Shown: one piece after another, positions 23,144 through 35,191 of the stretch
How the letters are laid out: each line of letters opens with the position of its first letter
How positions within the stretch are numbered: position 1 is the first letter of the stretch
NCBI GenBank assembly: GCA_023078555.1
Contig: CM041200.1
Location: 2,488,001-2,552,000, forward strand
Reading direction: 5' to 3'
DNA from: Ulva prolifera
Lineage: Eukaryota; Chlorophyta; Ulvophyceae; Ulvales; Ulvaceae
DNA: 64,000 nucleotides
Made by a program: the position numbers and the translations under genes
The notes under the pieces: generated by a model
Database searches by the model: none
Told to the model about the DNA's origin: nothing
What the model saw: the letters and a program-made list of their open reading frames with translations, nothing else

Positions 23144-26100
23144 ATGTCCAACCTGAATCCACGCGTGAGCTACGGGTTTGCTCTGCTACCCGAAACAGAT
23201 CAATACATACTTGCGAACTGCTCTGTGCCGGCTGTTTTGTTGTCACACCCGCGTCTTCAGGATCTTCCCACAGATAGTGACTCGCTGGCTCGCTGCGACA
23301 TCGTGGTATCGGATGGAAAGATTTCAGAAGTATGTGCGCCCGGAAAAGTGGACCCGCAATGCCCTGTTGTTGATCTAGAGGGCGGATGTGTGTTCCCGAC
23401 GTTCGTGGATCTTCACACTCACATTGGTACGTCTCTGAGCATGCTGCATGTGATGCGTGCAAAAAACAAGTCACAAACACTTCAGCTAATAAGGAGACTG
23501 TTTGCATGAACTGCCTTCATGAATTGCAGACAAGGGCCATACATGCGAACGGAGCAGGAACCCGACCGGCAGTCTGACTGGAGCGGACAGTAGCACTGCG
23601 AAGGATGCGTCCTTCTGGAACCTGGGTGATGTATTTTGGTGCGATAGAGCAGCCTGCCCTGAACTCGATAGTGTCTCTCAAGGTGTAGCCTGCGAAGTCA
23701 GCATCAGTGCGTCATACGCACTGCAGGCGTATGGACTTCAGTGTCAGATGCGCATATGCTCATGGGACATCCGCCTTGCGCACACACCTTATCAACATGG
23801 CTCCGAAGCAGCTGGAACTGACATGGCCTGCGTTTGATCGACTGCGCAAGAAATGGAAAGGCAAGGTACAGCTCAGCCCGGTGGTCTCACTCGCAACGGG
23901 CATTCCCTGGCCCGGTGGATGTGTCAAGTGCTAAAATGCAGCCAAACAACTACTTCCTCTGATATATGTGCCTTGTTCCAAGGACGCACGACTGGGGCGA
24001 CGTGGCGCTCACTCCACCTGCGCTCATGTGGGTGTTGAGACATGCTCCATCCAGGTTTCCCTCGATCCATCACCACAGCAAGGCGTCGCAGCACAGCTCA
24101 GCAGCGCATGTTGTGCAGGTGGAACTGCAAGGTGTCTCCCTTGTCACCCTGAGTTTCTTTAGGTATGCAGCAGACTTCAGAGGGCCCTGCCCGGCTTGCT
24201 GTGGTTTTTTTGCCCATCGCCATTTGCATGATGCATGATATATTGTCTGATCTCGGTCTTCTTCGACCACAGGAGATCACCCAGGGTTGTGCAGGGATGA
24301 GCAGGCTGCAAAAATCTTGGCAGACACGGTAGCCACATATGGCGGCATCCTCGGTGCAGCTGTTTGCTGCTCTGACACCGGCGGGTTGAGCCAAGATGAC
24401 TGGACCACATGTGACCGCGACCGCGGAGAGCTGCTGGACCACATTTTCACGCTGGCAAAAGACCGTGGCCTGCTTCTGGACTTTCATGTCGATGAGAATG
24501 GTAACGAGCGCTCCCGCGGTCTGCGCGACATCGCCGAAAAGACGATCCAGCACGGCTACCAAGGCAAGGTTGTCTGTGGCCACTGCTGGTGCGCCCCCCC
24601 CCCCCCCCTTGCATGGCAACTGTACTTCTGGGCTCAACGGCGCGCACATGCCACCGCCTGCTATGCGCTTCTTCACCTGACTCTTCACCGTGCATGCAGC
24701 TCCCTAGCAGCACAGTCACCAGCTGAGCTGAAGAAGACGCTAGCCGTGGCCGCCCGGGCCCAAGTTGTCGTCGTATCCTTACCTCTCGTGAACGAATGGA
24801 CGCAGGTGCGCTGCGTCCGCAACATGATTCTGCTGCCCTGGCCCGCACCGTGCCTCCCACTGGTTTGTGCACCTCTCGCGGGGTGGCAGTGCACCACCTG
24901 CCTCAGCCTGCAGGCGCACGCCAGCAGAGCAGCCCAGCCACACAGCCATGGCCGAGCCACCGCCATGAGATACTTGCACAGCATTTGGACCGGGTCGCAG
25001 TGCGCAGACGCCGGCGAAGTGCGCTGGCCCTGCCGGCTCCCCTGCTAGCCGCACGCAGCATGCCGCCTGCAGCCAGGCAGACGGCGGCCTTGCCATGCAG
25101 GACCGCAGCGCGGACCTGCGGCGGACGCCGCGGTGGCGCGGCGTCACGACGCTGCAGGAGCTGCAGGCCGCCGGTGTCGCGGTGGCGCTCGCGAGCGACA
25201 ACACGCGCGACCAGTTCTACCAGTACGGCGACCTCGACATGTTGGAGGTGTTCACCCAGGGCGTGCGCCTCGCGCACCTCGACCGCCCCATCGCCGCCTG
25301 GCCCGCCGCCATCACCTCCGTGCCCGCCGCCGCGATGAAGCTGCGCCACGCCTGCCGCATCGCGCCCGGCGCCCCCGCCGACCTCGTGATGTTCCGCGCG
25401 CGACGGTACTCGGAGCTGCTGTCGCGGCCGCAGGTCGACCGGGTGCGCACCTGCTGCGCGCCATCCCGGGAGCATCTGGGCTGCCGCAAGTGTAGCGAGG
25501 TGCCTTGATCGGACCGGGCCATGCAACATGTCATCCGTGCATCGCCCTGCAGGCCACGGCGCCGCAGGACTGCAGCCTGGCCGTGGCGGGGAGGTCTATC
25601 ATTCACTGCACAGCCTGCCGCCCTGCAGCATGTGGCTGGCTTTCTCATGCGTGATTTCGGCTGTGCAACAGTGCTGTGGGAGGCGAGGCGCCGTGATGCA
25701 GCGGGAGGCGGCATGCAGGTGGTGATCCGGCAGGGGAGGCACATCAATGCGGTACCGCCTGACTACCGCCTGCTGGACTATAACCCCGACACGCACCAGT
25801 ACCTGCACGCCACGATGCGCCTCTCCAATGACAGTTTCCGCGAGAGCCAGGCCGGCATGGGCCCCGCGCGCGCCTCCCTCAGCGGTGCCAATGGCCTTGG
25901 CGAGCCCGCCAGCTACCCCCGCATCACCGACTCGCGCAACGGCGTCGTGCGGGGGCTCTCCGTCGTGCTCTCCAGCGAGGCGCAGTCAGTGCCGGACGGC
26001 GGATCCCGGCGGCGCACGGTGCGACCCCCTCCCCCCACCCCCACGCACCCGCCTGTGACCACCTGGATCTCCACCGCGCGCAGTGCCGCACTCGAGTGCT

Positions 26101-26475
26101 GCTGGATGATGCTGCATGCAAAGCGGCTGCCTTTGGTTGTGTGCGACATCGATTTGCGCAGGAGCTTGCCGTGTGCAGGGGCCAGGCAGCATTGAGCACC
26201 TGATGGAGGGCAATGATGGAGTGCTGCCGGAAGATGCACACCTGATGCATGGGGCGCGCAAGGCCAGCGGGGCTCCTCTCACCACGAACGGCAAGGCTGC
26301 TAACCACAGCTGGCTGGGGCGGAGAAAGGAGAGTACCCGGTGCCTGAGTGCCGGGTCGTGGGGCGCTCAGCCCCCCCCAGTGTGGCAGTTATCGACGACG
26401 TCGCTGTCCTTGCTAGTGGTCGCGAGTGTGGCCCTGGGGGCAGGCGGGGCGTGCTTGCTCCACCGCAGGTTGTAA
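23144..26475 (+). CDS. Cytosine deaminase-type amidohydrolase with C-terminal membrane tail
   Basis: Nine exons join in phase: 23144-23426, 23530-23638, 23727-23865, 24119-24162, 24295-24588, 24700-24805, 25101-25442, 25719-26018 and 26179-26475, about 637 residues. The order of motifs is that of bacterial cytosine deaminase and related amidohydrolases: metal ligands HTH in DLHTHIDKGH (about 91-97), RMDFSVRCAYAHGT, LDFHVDEN (His 256), VVCGHCC (His 288), LASDN (Asp 358), then the C-terminal motif IAPGAPADLVMFRAR. All expected metal ligands are present. Typical enzymes end near residue 440; here about 170 residues follow, ending in a hydrophobic stretch (SLSLLVVASVALGAGGACLL) and HRRL, a tail-anchor-like arrangement. 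Substrate could be cytosine or another N-heterocycle. The intron after GHC (24589-24699) holds a 15-C run and is in frame. It starts 327 bp from BBS5 on the opposite strand. Confidence 0.9.
24594..24608. repeat. Homopolymer run, 15 C, in an intron
   Basis: Fifteen consecutive C residues inside the fifth intron of the deaminase-like gene, immediately after its donor GTGCG. Confidence 0.95.
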
Positions 26476-26898
26476 CACAAATTGTATCGTGTTCTGTCAG
26501 CACGGCTTTGCTTTGTTCTCATCACGTCACACATACTCGAGGGTAGGCGTGCATCATCGTGCAACCCTGCTGACGCTCGCTGTGGCTACATTGCAGGACA
26601 GGCTCAGCGCACCTGCATGGCCATGCCACGTGCGGTTGCATACCGTGCCGCGTGCACAATCTTCAGATGAGAAAAGGACCCCGGCACGGTCCATTACTGG
26701 CACGCGTACAGAACGACGTCCGTCTGGAAGGATTTCGGATATTGCCCGGGTACACAGTTGTGCTCATGTCTTCTGGTCATGAGCGTTCCATGGCTCCCTG
26801 ATGCCCTCTGGCTGCGTCGCAGCCCTGCCTGTGTGTGTGCGTGTTCATGGAAGGCATAGGATGCGCATGCATTCACTATACTTTACAACATCGACGCT
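26476..26898. other. Intergenic region
   Basis: 423 bp between two genes on the same strand: the 3' flank of the deaminase-like gene and the promoter and leader of the EF-hand gene. The upstream gene's stop codon lies within a TGTAA pentamer. Nothing else is recognised. Confidence 0.5.
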
Positions 26899-28033
26899 AT
26901 GCAAGCTCAGCAGCTGTTCAGAGTGACGCACCAATGTGCTTGCAGCGCCGCTTGTGCGATCAGCCTTGGTGCGAGGGCCTGGTGTAGCCAAGCGTATCTG
27001 CCCCAGACAGATGATGTAGCAGAGCCGACTCCATTCTGGGAACGGAAGATCGGTATGCGGTTTGCGCGGATGGACGTGAACAAAGTGCGTTGCCGGTTGG
27101 TTGCGAAAGCTTTCCGACGCGTGGTCTTGACCGGCACATCAGCTAGGCCACAAGCCTGTTGTAAGGGGTGCATGTTACCGGAGATTCATAGCACCGTTCC
27201 AAACATGCCCAAATTGCTGTTGCATGCGTTTATGTGCGTCACCTGCCCGGTGAGGAGGCCTGGTCGGCCGCTCTGAGTCCTGAGGATGAACAGCATGCTG
27301 CAGCATCAAGTGACGGAAGTGTTTTCTGCAGGATGGTTATGTTGACCTCGATGACCTTCAGTGCCTTGTTAGTGCCATCACACATGACTTCTCAGACAGT
27401 ACAGCGCAGCATCTCCGGGAGGTCTTTGAAGAAGGCTGGACACGGGTGCGTTGTGAGCAGTCTGTCGATTGATCAAGGGCTGGGTCATTAGTCCCAAGCA
27501 CCCGCCGGATGCATCCAGCTGGATGCCATACATGCCATACATGTTTCCTCAGAGTCGCGGCGCCAGTGCAGATTTGGAGCTATGGAATGCATATGCAACA
27601 CATGCGGGTGTCACGCAGCGAGTTCCTCAGAGGATATACACATACGATAAAGAGCACCACAAGACGGGAGTCACTCAGGCAAACACTCTCCTCTGTCCTC
27701 GGGGAGTGCTTTGATGCGTTTGACGAAGCTCAGCATGGTAAGCGGCTTGGGACCTTGAGCAAACAGGAATTCATTGTGTTCCACATGCGCTGGAACGTGT
27801 CAGCAGCTGAGGCCGAGCAGCTGTTTCTGGACATCACCGGATGTCCCAGACCGGGCCCACAACTGGACGGGGAGGTGATAGATGAAGATCCCACAGCGTC
27901 GATCTCCAAGCAGGCCTACATGGATGCTGCATGGGACTTCTACTTCTCCATGCCAGACAAGAAGCCATACGGGCCCGGGACCAACTTTTATGGGATTCTC
28001 AGGAGTGCTGACAGGAAGCACTTGACATTTTAG
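26899..28033 (+). CDS. EF-hand calcium-binding protein, calexcitin/SCP-like
   Basis: Exons 26899-27084, 27332-27445 and 27572-28033 join in phase to about 253 residues. The first intron falls within the best EF-hand loop, DVNKDGYVDLDD (residues 59-70), which has acidic or oxygen ligands at every expected position and a central glycine. It is preceded by FWERKIGMRFARM, similar to the entering helix of calexcitin and sarcoplasmic calcium-binding proteins. Two or three further EF-hand-like segments are degenerate (FDEAQHGKRLGTLSKQEFI; a long insert before SISKQAYMDAAWDFYFS). It is probably a calcium buffer or sensor with one high-affinity site; partner unknown. The N-terminal 45 residues are poorly conserved and a splice acceptor at about 26948 leaves the true start uncertain. 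Its 3' end faces the 3' end of CAND1, 210 bp away. Confidence 0.8.
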
Positions 28034-28243
28034 TAGAATTGCACGGAATGATTCGATGCCTCCTGTTGAGGGGCCTTCGTTGATTGCACTGTCAGTACGT
28101 AGACCAGGCAACAGTGAAATGCCGAGAGTTGTGCCAGCGCATGCCTTGCCCACGGAGCTGTGTCAGTGTGAAAACGCTCCTAGTGTTACATTGTTTCTCA
28201 ACTGTGCTGAAGGTTAGATTTGAAATTCAAAAACCTCGAGAGT

Positions 28244-31200
28244 TCATGCGCTGAGCTTGTTGTAGACCGCTGCCATGTCGTTATTGAGCAGCACCTTGGT
28301 CTCCAAGAATGTCCGGAACGCAGGCACCATCGTGGTGGCTTGAGGCACATCCGCAATGGCCTTGACAGCTGTCAGCGTGCTCTTGATCTTCTCTATGTGC
28401 CTCTCCCTCTGCACTCACGCGACTTCGTGACCGCATGTTGTACATCGCATCTGCCACACATGACAATCCCGCCTTGCTGAAATTTGCTGGAAGTGGCGAT
28501 GCTAAGGCTCACATGCACAGTTGGCCCTGATAATCTCATGCATTTAGGCGATGCCTATCCTGACCACCAAGGCTGGACCACACCTCCTGGGGGATGGCAT
28601 CATCCTTCAGCTTCTCGTTGAGAGTCTTCTGCAGGGGCGTGATCATGCTCTCGAGGTGCGACAACACTGCCGCAGGGGCAAGCTTGCACAGGCGGCACAG
28701 CAGGGCGTGCGCCACAGGCTTTATCGCCTTGTCATCGCCAAGGGTCCGTGCCACGCCGGCTGCGATCGGGCCCATATCCAGCTTGTCATGGTACACCGGC
28801 CGGGAGAGAAGCGTCTGCACAGGTGCTGCCCATGTGCCCACCACATCCACCTCGTGCGACATCCATGCAGACATGCTACTGCTGTCCATGCCAACACTTC
28901 ATAACACTGTGTGATTCTTTGACCACTGGCCGTCCTCACGGCATGAGGCAGCAGATTCGAACGGTGGGCCTGGGCTGCGTGATGCAGTCCCGACGTGGAA
29001 ATGGACGTCGAGCGGCAGGCTCGCGTGCGTCGGCCGAGCTGCATGCACCGAGGGGGGCCGCACCTCGACGCACTCGAGGGTGTGCTTGCGCAGGCTCAGG
29101 CCATCGTCAACCTTCTGCTTGAACGGCCCCAGCTCCACGACCCGCACCAGCTTCTCGTCAACGACGGTGAGCTGCAGCAGCAGCGGCAGCGCCGCGGCGA
29201 TGCACGGCGCGGTGAGCGCGGGCCGCGTCAGCGCGGCGGCGTTGAACAGCTGCACCGCCTCCCTCCGAACACCGTGGTCCGGGTCCTCGAGCCGCTGCAG
29301 GAACATCGGCAGATGCCTGCAGGCACGGTGCAGGTCGTGCGGGGCCCCGGGGGATGCTGCATCGCGCAGCCAGATGTGCCCAGGTCCCTGGGCGCGATCG
29401 CAGCGTCGTTCACATACACGTCACTGTGGCAGGAAGGTGCCACGGTCCGAGGCACAGGAAGCACATGCAGCCTGACGGGGACTGCGGTACAACACCTCCT
29501 GCGTGCTGACGTCTGCACCGCGTGATTCATAACACCACGTGGCGCGAACACCCTTTGGGACATCGTCAGTGACTGTGGTCTACAAATCAGCGCCTGCAGT
29601 GTGGCGCTCACACCGACGACAAGGGGAGCCCGCTAGCAGAGCGAGCCCCAACTGGCCAGCGCCATGATGAGGAGGGCAGCGCGGCAGGCGTGCATTGGCG
29701 AGGCGCGCAGAGTTGCGGTGGCGCACTGCGTGAGGTGGGAGGCATCGTGGGCGCTGTCATTGAGCGCATACTTCATGGCGGCAACCGCCACGCCGCGGGC
29801 GCCCGCGCTCTCGCTGGACAGCTGCTGCAGCAGCCACGAGGCCAGCGCGGCAGGAGACATGAAGGCAAGCTGCGCGAGGCAGTCCGCCACGACGCTGCGG
29901 CACTCCTCCTCCGCTTCCATGTTGCTGCCGAGCAGCTGCAACACCTGCTCCTGCTGCTCTGCACACCGGCATCCCTGTCTCCGATGCCAGCGCCCAGCGC
30001 CTCATGCATGCAGCGAGCGACAGACGGCAGGGACCTGTGTGCGTGCTCGCACACACGCACCACACGAGTGCCATGTGTGCTGCTGATGTGGAGACGGAAG
30101 AGACGCGCGGGCGTGTCGACATTGGCGGTCGCGGCGGCTGCGGAGCAGGGCTGGCACGCACCGGGCTGCATCTGGCTGCTCTTCGCGAGCAGTGTGCGGA
30201 GGACCTCGTTGAGGCTCTTCAGCAGCAGGTAGAGCTGCTTCGGCGAGGCGCGGTCGACTTCGGCGGCGCGGCTGAGCAGCAGCGGCAGGTAGCGGTGCAC
30301 GTTGCCGACGGCGACACCGCCGAGCGCGAGCGACGCCGTCGCCTTGACGTCCTCGCTGCCCGCCGCCAACGCGCCGACGACGAGCCGCTCGACCTCCGGG
30401 AACGCCGACAGGTCCGACACGCGGCCAAGCTCGCCGAGCAGCAGCAGCAGCAGGCACTGCTCCGCCTCCGCCTGCAGGCCACGGCCTGTGCCAGGCTGGA
30501 CAGGCTACAGGAGCTCTGGCCGATGCATGGCGGAGCACCAAAACAGATGCGGAGCAATGCGACCAAGATGCATGGCTTCGAAGATCCACGTAACAAACAC
30601 CCTCACCTGTGCCAGGCTGCGCATCTGTGTGCGGCGTGGAGATGCGGGGGGTGTCGTCTGCGGAGCGCTACTGCACGTTGATGTACCAGTGCGTGCTGCG
30701 ATGCAGCTGCGGGAGTGTGGTGGTGGTGGGGAGGGGGGCACACTGAGGACGCCTGTTCGAGAGACTGTATGCAGAGGCGCATCGTCTCAGCGACGCGGTC
30801 AGGGCTCCCCTCGCTGAGAGCGGCGACGCACTCGGCGGCGCTGCGCTGCGCGGCGCGCGGCGCGGCGGTGCCGGCTCGGAGCAGGCGGCCGCGGAGGGCG
30901 TCGTGCGGGAGGGCGGCCGCGCCCTGCTGTGTGCTGCGGAAGAATGACTTGAGGGCGTCGCGCGCAGCACCGCTGAGTAGGGCGCTGCAGGACAGCGCGA
31001 CTGCGCGGTCCGTGACAGCAGACATGGCCGCCAAGCCACTGGCGACCTGCATGATGCGAGTTTGGCGTGAAGCTGTCTGGACATGTAAATTTGCGGCTTC
31101 GTTGAATGATGACCTGGATGATGACCCCTCGACATGCGGTGGTGGGTTGATGGCAGCTCCAGAGTCAAAATATAAGACTGCAAGTGTGAGGAATACCAGG

Positions 31201-34200
31201 TAACTGAAAATTAAGGAAGTGACAATGATAAGGAGGCCCTTGTCAAAAGTAGGAACAAGCAAGTTTTCAATTGTGACACAAGTCAACAGAATTAGGGGAT
31301 TCAAGATCAGACCATAGCATTGTGTGACATTTGCAACAACAAATCTTGATATAATGTTTCAACTGTGTCAGTCATGAAATGTTTACGATGAGCACAATGG
31401 GTGTGCTTGTGACAAGTGAAGGATGTGCAAAGCACAGTATGGGGTGCACTACAATCATATGATCAGTCCAATGAGAAATTAGTCATCTGCATTCCCCCTA
31501 CACCTTGGGTGTCATCATTCACCAGAGCCATTGAAAGGTACCATCAGTGATGGTATTTCACCACCATAGGCCGTGCAAAATGTTGTGACACAATCACACA
31601 TTCCCAAGAATCGAAAGATCGCAGTGTGATGAGATATGTCTCACAGCCCGGAAGGAAACGGGAGAGGACAATTCAGGTTTGGACACAGGTGATATGCACT
31701 TCTAAGAGCTGTCCACCTTGTGTATTCTGTTCGTAAAAAGTTCAGTGTGTATGGTCGTATACGAACTTGCCGACTCGCACAATATAGCCCTGTGGCAGGT
31801 ACGGTCAGCACTGAGTCAGTGAAGTGTGCCAAGATACGACACCTCTGAGCCACATACTGGCACAGTGCCAGAGCATCAAGACAGCGTCAGAGCCGAGGCA
31901 CACCTGAAGGGACGCCTCGCACATGCGCAGCGCCGCGGCGGCCAGCAGCAGGTCCCCGTCCGCAATCAGCTCCGCGGCCTCCTGCAGCAGCGCCTCGAGC
32001 ATGTCCGGCGGCACCCCGGCGCCGGCGCTGTGCGAGGCGAGCACGTGCGCCAGCGCCGCGAGCGCCGCGCAGCGCAGGCCGCGGTGCGCCTTGCGCAGTA
32101 GCGGCGTCATCGCCGTGATCAGCGGCAGCACGTATGCCCCAAGCGGCAGCGGCGGCTGCGCGCCCGCGATCGTGCCGCACGCGACCACCGCCACGAACCG
32201 CGTGCCATCGCTCTGCAGCTTGTCGCACAGCAGCGGCATCGCCGTGTCCGTCGCGGCGCCGAGCGACGCCGGCAGCAGCGACAGCATCGCCGCAACACAC
32301 TTGATCGAGCACTCCTTGACCTCCTGGTCAACGTCCTTAGCACGCAGCAGGCCCAGCACGGCCTGGAGCAGGTCGCGCATGACGGCCGGGTCCCCCCCAC
32401 CGCCAGCCGCGGCCATCACCGCCGCGTTCTCCACAACGGCAACCGCCTCCGACACGACCTTGTAGTAGCGGTCCTCGAGGCTGCGCTTGAGGACGGGCAC
32501 GAGGGGCGGCAGGGAGGGCAGGAGGTCCGCGGCGGCCTCGGCGCAGAAGGCGAGGCGCAGGAAGCGCAGGACCTCGATCTTGAGCGCGTTGGGCGCTGTG
32601 GAGTCCTCCAGCGCGCTCTGCGCCAATGGCACAGCCTTCTTGCCGTGCACCCCGGCCGCCGAGGCGACCTCCAGCAGCGCACACACCGCGCCAAACACCG
32701 CCCCCTGTGAATCGCACCCGCCTCGGAGCCCGGCGCTGAAAGCAGGAGTCAAGCAGGAGAGACAGCATAGTGGTGCATCACAGGTGCGTGGAGCACCAAA
32801 CGCCTGCCGGCTGCAAGCAGGGGGGGGGAGCGCACGCGGAGCTTTGGGTTGCGGGTGTTGCGCAGCTGCTTCATGAGCGCCAAGATGTCCTTCTCCGCGT
32901 CCACCGCGAGGTCCGCGCGCTCGCCGTCCGCCGCGCTCGCGCCCCGCTGTCGCACCAGCGTCGACAGCGCCGCAAACACGTCCAGCCGAACACTCTCCTC
33001 CCGCTCGGAGAACCGCCGCAGCAGCACGGGCCGCGCCTCGGCATACAGCTGCGGCGCGAGGTCTGGGAACGCCGCGACGAGCGCCACGATGAGCTGGCAC
33101 GCGGCGCGCCGCACCTTCCACGACATGTCCTCCTCGTCGCCGTAGCCATCGCCATCGCTGAAGTCGTCGTCGTAGTCATCAAAGTCGGCGCCGCTGCCGT
33201 CGTCCATGTCGTCGTCACCACCATCTGCGAGATTCGGGTCGAATGAGATCTCGGAGAGCGCGAGCGCCGTGACCTCGGCGACGTGAGGCTTCACCACCTG
33301 TAGCACCGTCGGCGGCATGGCGCAGGCGCTGATGCAGTGAGGATGGGCGCCGCCATGGAGGCCAAGTGTCAGCGAGGTCATACTGATGACAAGGACCCGC
33401 GTCATTGCTGGGCAGAGCACTGTATCACAATACCAGGCCTTGCATCAAAAGCAGCAGTCTGACGATCACTCCAAATCGCCTGCTTCAGCCGGATATAAAC
33501 AGCAGCTCAAGGAAGACCGCCCAAAGTGTTTGCGTGTGCAACACGACCTAACGATCGGGTCAACTCCATCCGTGGCAGCACGGTCGGCTTGAATTCAACG
33601 AGTTCAAGGCTGCAGAGAAGCACAGGGCAGAGGAGCAACAATTCCTCAAGTGCAGTTGTGTGCATGCACGCCTGAGGAGCCATGTCCATCAGGGGCGTGG
33701 CGTCGGTGAGGATGCCGGCAATTGGGGCAGTCTGGGGCACCCGCGCCACCTCAGCCTCTCATTCGTGCTGCAGCCTCTGGCTGGTGACCCGGAGTGCATG
33801 CCAGATGCGGAGGCCAGCTTGCAGGCCTGGGTGCACGCGCGGGGGGAGAGGCGCACGTCGGAGCAGAACTGCACGAGGGCAGTGGTCGCATGCAGCGCGG
33901 CCTCCTTCTCCTCCACGCCGAGGCCGCTGTCCGCGTCCACGGTGGCCGACGCCGCGCGGCACCGCTCCGTCACCATCGGCAGGACGGTGCCGATGTACGG
34001 CCCGAAGCGGAAGCCGAGCGCCTTGGCGCACGCGGCCACGGCCTGCATGCATGTCTGCGCCGCAGCGCCCGTGGCTGCGGCCTTCACGTGGCCCACCAGC
34101 TCGGTCATGAGGTCGCCGAGAGCAGCTTCGTCGAGGTGGACCGCTAGCGCCGCTGCACGCCACACCCCACGCGCTGACATCAGTGCTGCTGATGCAGGGA

Positions 34201-35191
34201 GAAGCGCCAGGTTGCACACTGGCGGAGCTGGACTACCACGCGGGCGGTGGGGTGAATGTGGGGGGGGGGGGGACGTACGGATGCACAGGACAGCTTTCCG
34301 GGAGGTTGCGTGGGTGCCTTTCGCCATCGTGCTTAGGAGCGTCTGCGTGACATTCCAGCGGTCCTTGACGTGCTCGCCAAAGCGGGTGAAGACTGTGGAC
34401 AGCAGATCTAGGCAATCGGCTGCCAGCGCCTCCTGCATGAGATGAAGCGCTGTGCGCCTATTTCTGGAGCTGCGGCTGCATGTGGTGCACAAGTGGACGA
34501 GCAGGAAGAGAGAGTGGGGACATGGCGAGGTGCAGCAGAGGCAGGGGTACTACAGTGAGGAGACAGAACAGCATGTGGGGAGGCAGGAACTACGTATGGT
34601 CGCCAGTGTGGGACAGAAGTGGAGGCTGTGCACAAATGCTCTTACACTGTCAACATTGTTTTGGCTTTGAGGCGGCAACACACCGATTCACCTTGTTCCT
34701 TGATTCCAGTTCCCAGGATTGGGGTGGTGGTAGAGGCGACCAGCTGGCCATGCACGGCAGGCACCTCTGAGAGAAAAGCCTTCAATCCAATGAAAGTGGA
34801 ATCGCTGTGATCCTTTTTGTTACGTGGTGCTACAAGCTTATTGCACATGAGCTCAAGCATCTTGCCGATGTGGCCGGCGGACACTTTATGGCCCAGTGCT
34901 ACCAAACTGCAGGCAAAGCACTGTATGTCATGCCGGCAGCCATTAGGACATGAAGTGCGGCTGCGATGCAAAGCGATGATGAGCACAAGAACGTCGGCTA
35001 CTGCACCATTTTACAGCCAGCGCAGATATGTCGCCTGAAGAGTCGTCCAGTTGCTTCACCACCTTCTCGCACACTTGTGAGCTGTCGTCAGAGTAGCCCG
35101 CCTGCTTCCAGTCCGGATTTTGCAAGGCTGCGAGTAGATCAGATGTTGCCATGTACCGATGGTCCTTGTCCGGGTTGGACAGCTGCACCAT
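28244..35191 (-). CDS. CAND1: CAND1, cullin-associated NEDD8-dissociated protein
   Basis: Thirteen exons on the minus strand: 35007-35191, 34684-34906, 34279-34432, 33857-34152, 32836-33297, 31904-32704, 30744-31046, 30607-30657, 30162-30471, 29727-29958, 29074-29316, 28584-28878 and 28244-28408. They give about 1,239 residues against 1,230 in human CAND1, with phases matching at every junction. Landmarks in order: DKDHRYMATSDLL, STFIGLKAFLSEVP, the acidic stretch DDDMDDGSGADFDDYDDDFS then EEDMSWKVRRAA, DVDQEVKECSIKCVAAML, EDVKATASLALGGVAVGN, EDPDHGVRR, VVELGPFKQKVDDGLSLRK. It is a HEAT-repeat solenoid that wraps unneddylated cullin-RBX1 and exchanges SCF substrate receptors. The 3' border of exon 11 and the 5' border of exon 12 (28878 or 28881) are the least certain. 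The intron at 34433-34683 separates divergent human-like segments. A TGTAA lies about 55 nt after the stop on the minus strand. Confidence 0.96.
31047..31903. other. Large AT-richer intron in CAND1
   Basis: This 857-bp intron is the longest in the gene; the others are about 60-360 bp. From about 31200 to 31780 its base composition is visibly AT-richer than the surrounding exons and introns. On the minus strand it contains an open hydrophobic frame near 31150-31300, which I regard as chance. An inserted element is possible but I see no terminal repeats. Confidence 0.5.
34260..34272. repeat. Homopolymer run, 13 G, in an intron
   Basis: Thirteen consecutive G residues lie in the third CAND1 intron, just after its donor on the coding (minus) strand. 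Confidence 0.95.

Noticed and set aside
30603..31304. Hydrophobic minus-strand frame across the CAND1 intron
   Set aside because: The hydrophobic part is within the AT-rich intron; phase and similarity favour splicing at 31046/31904.
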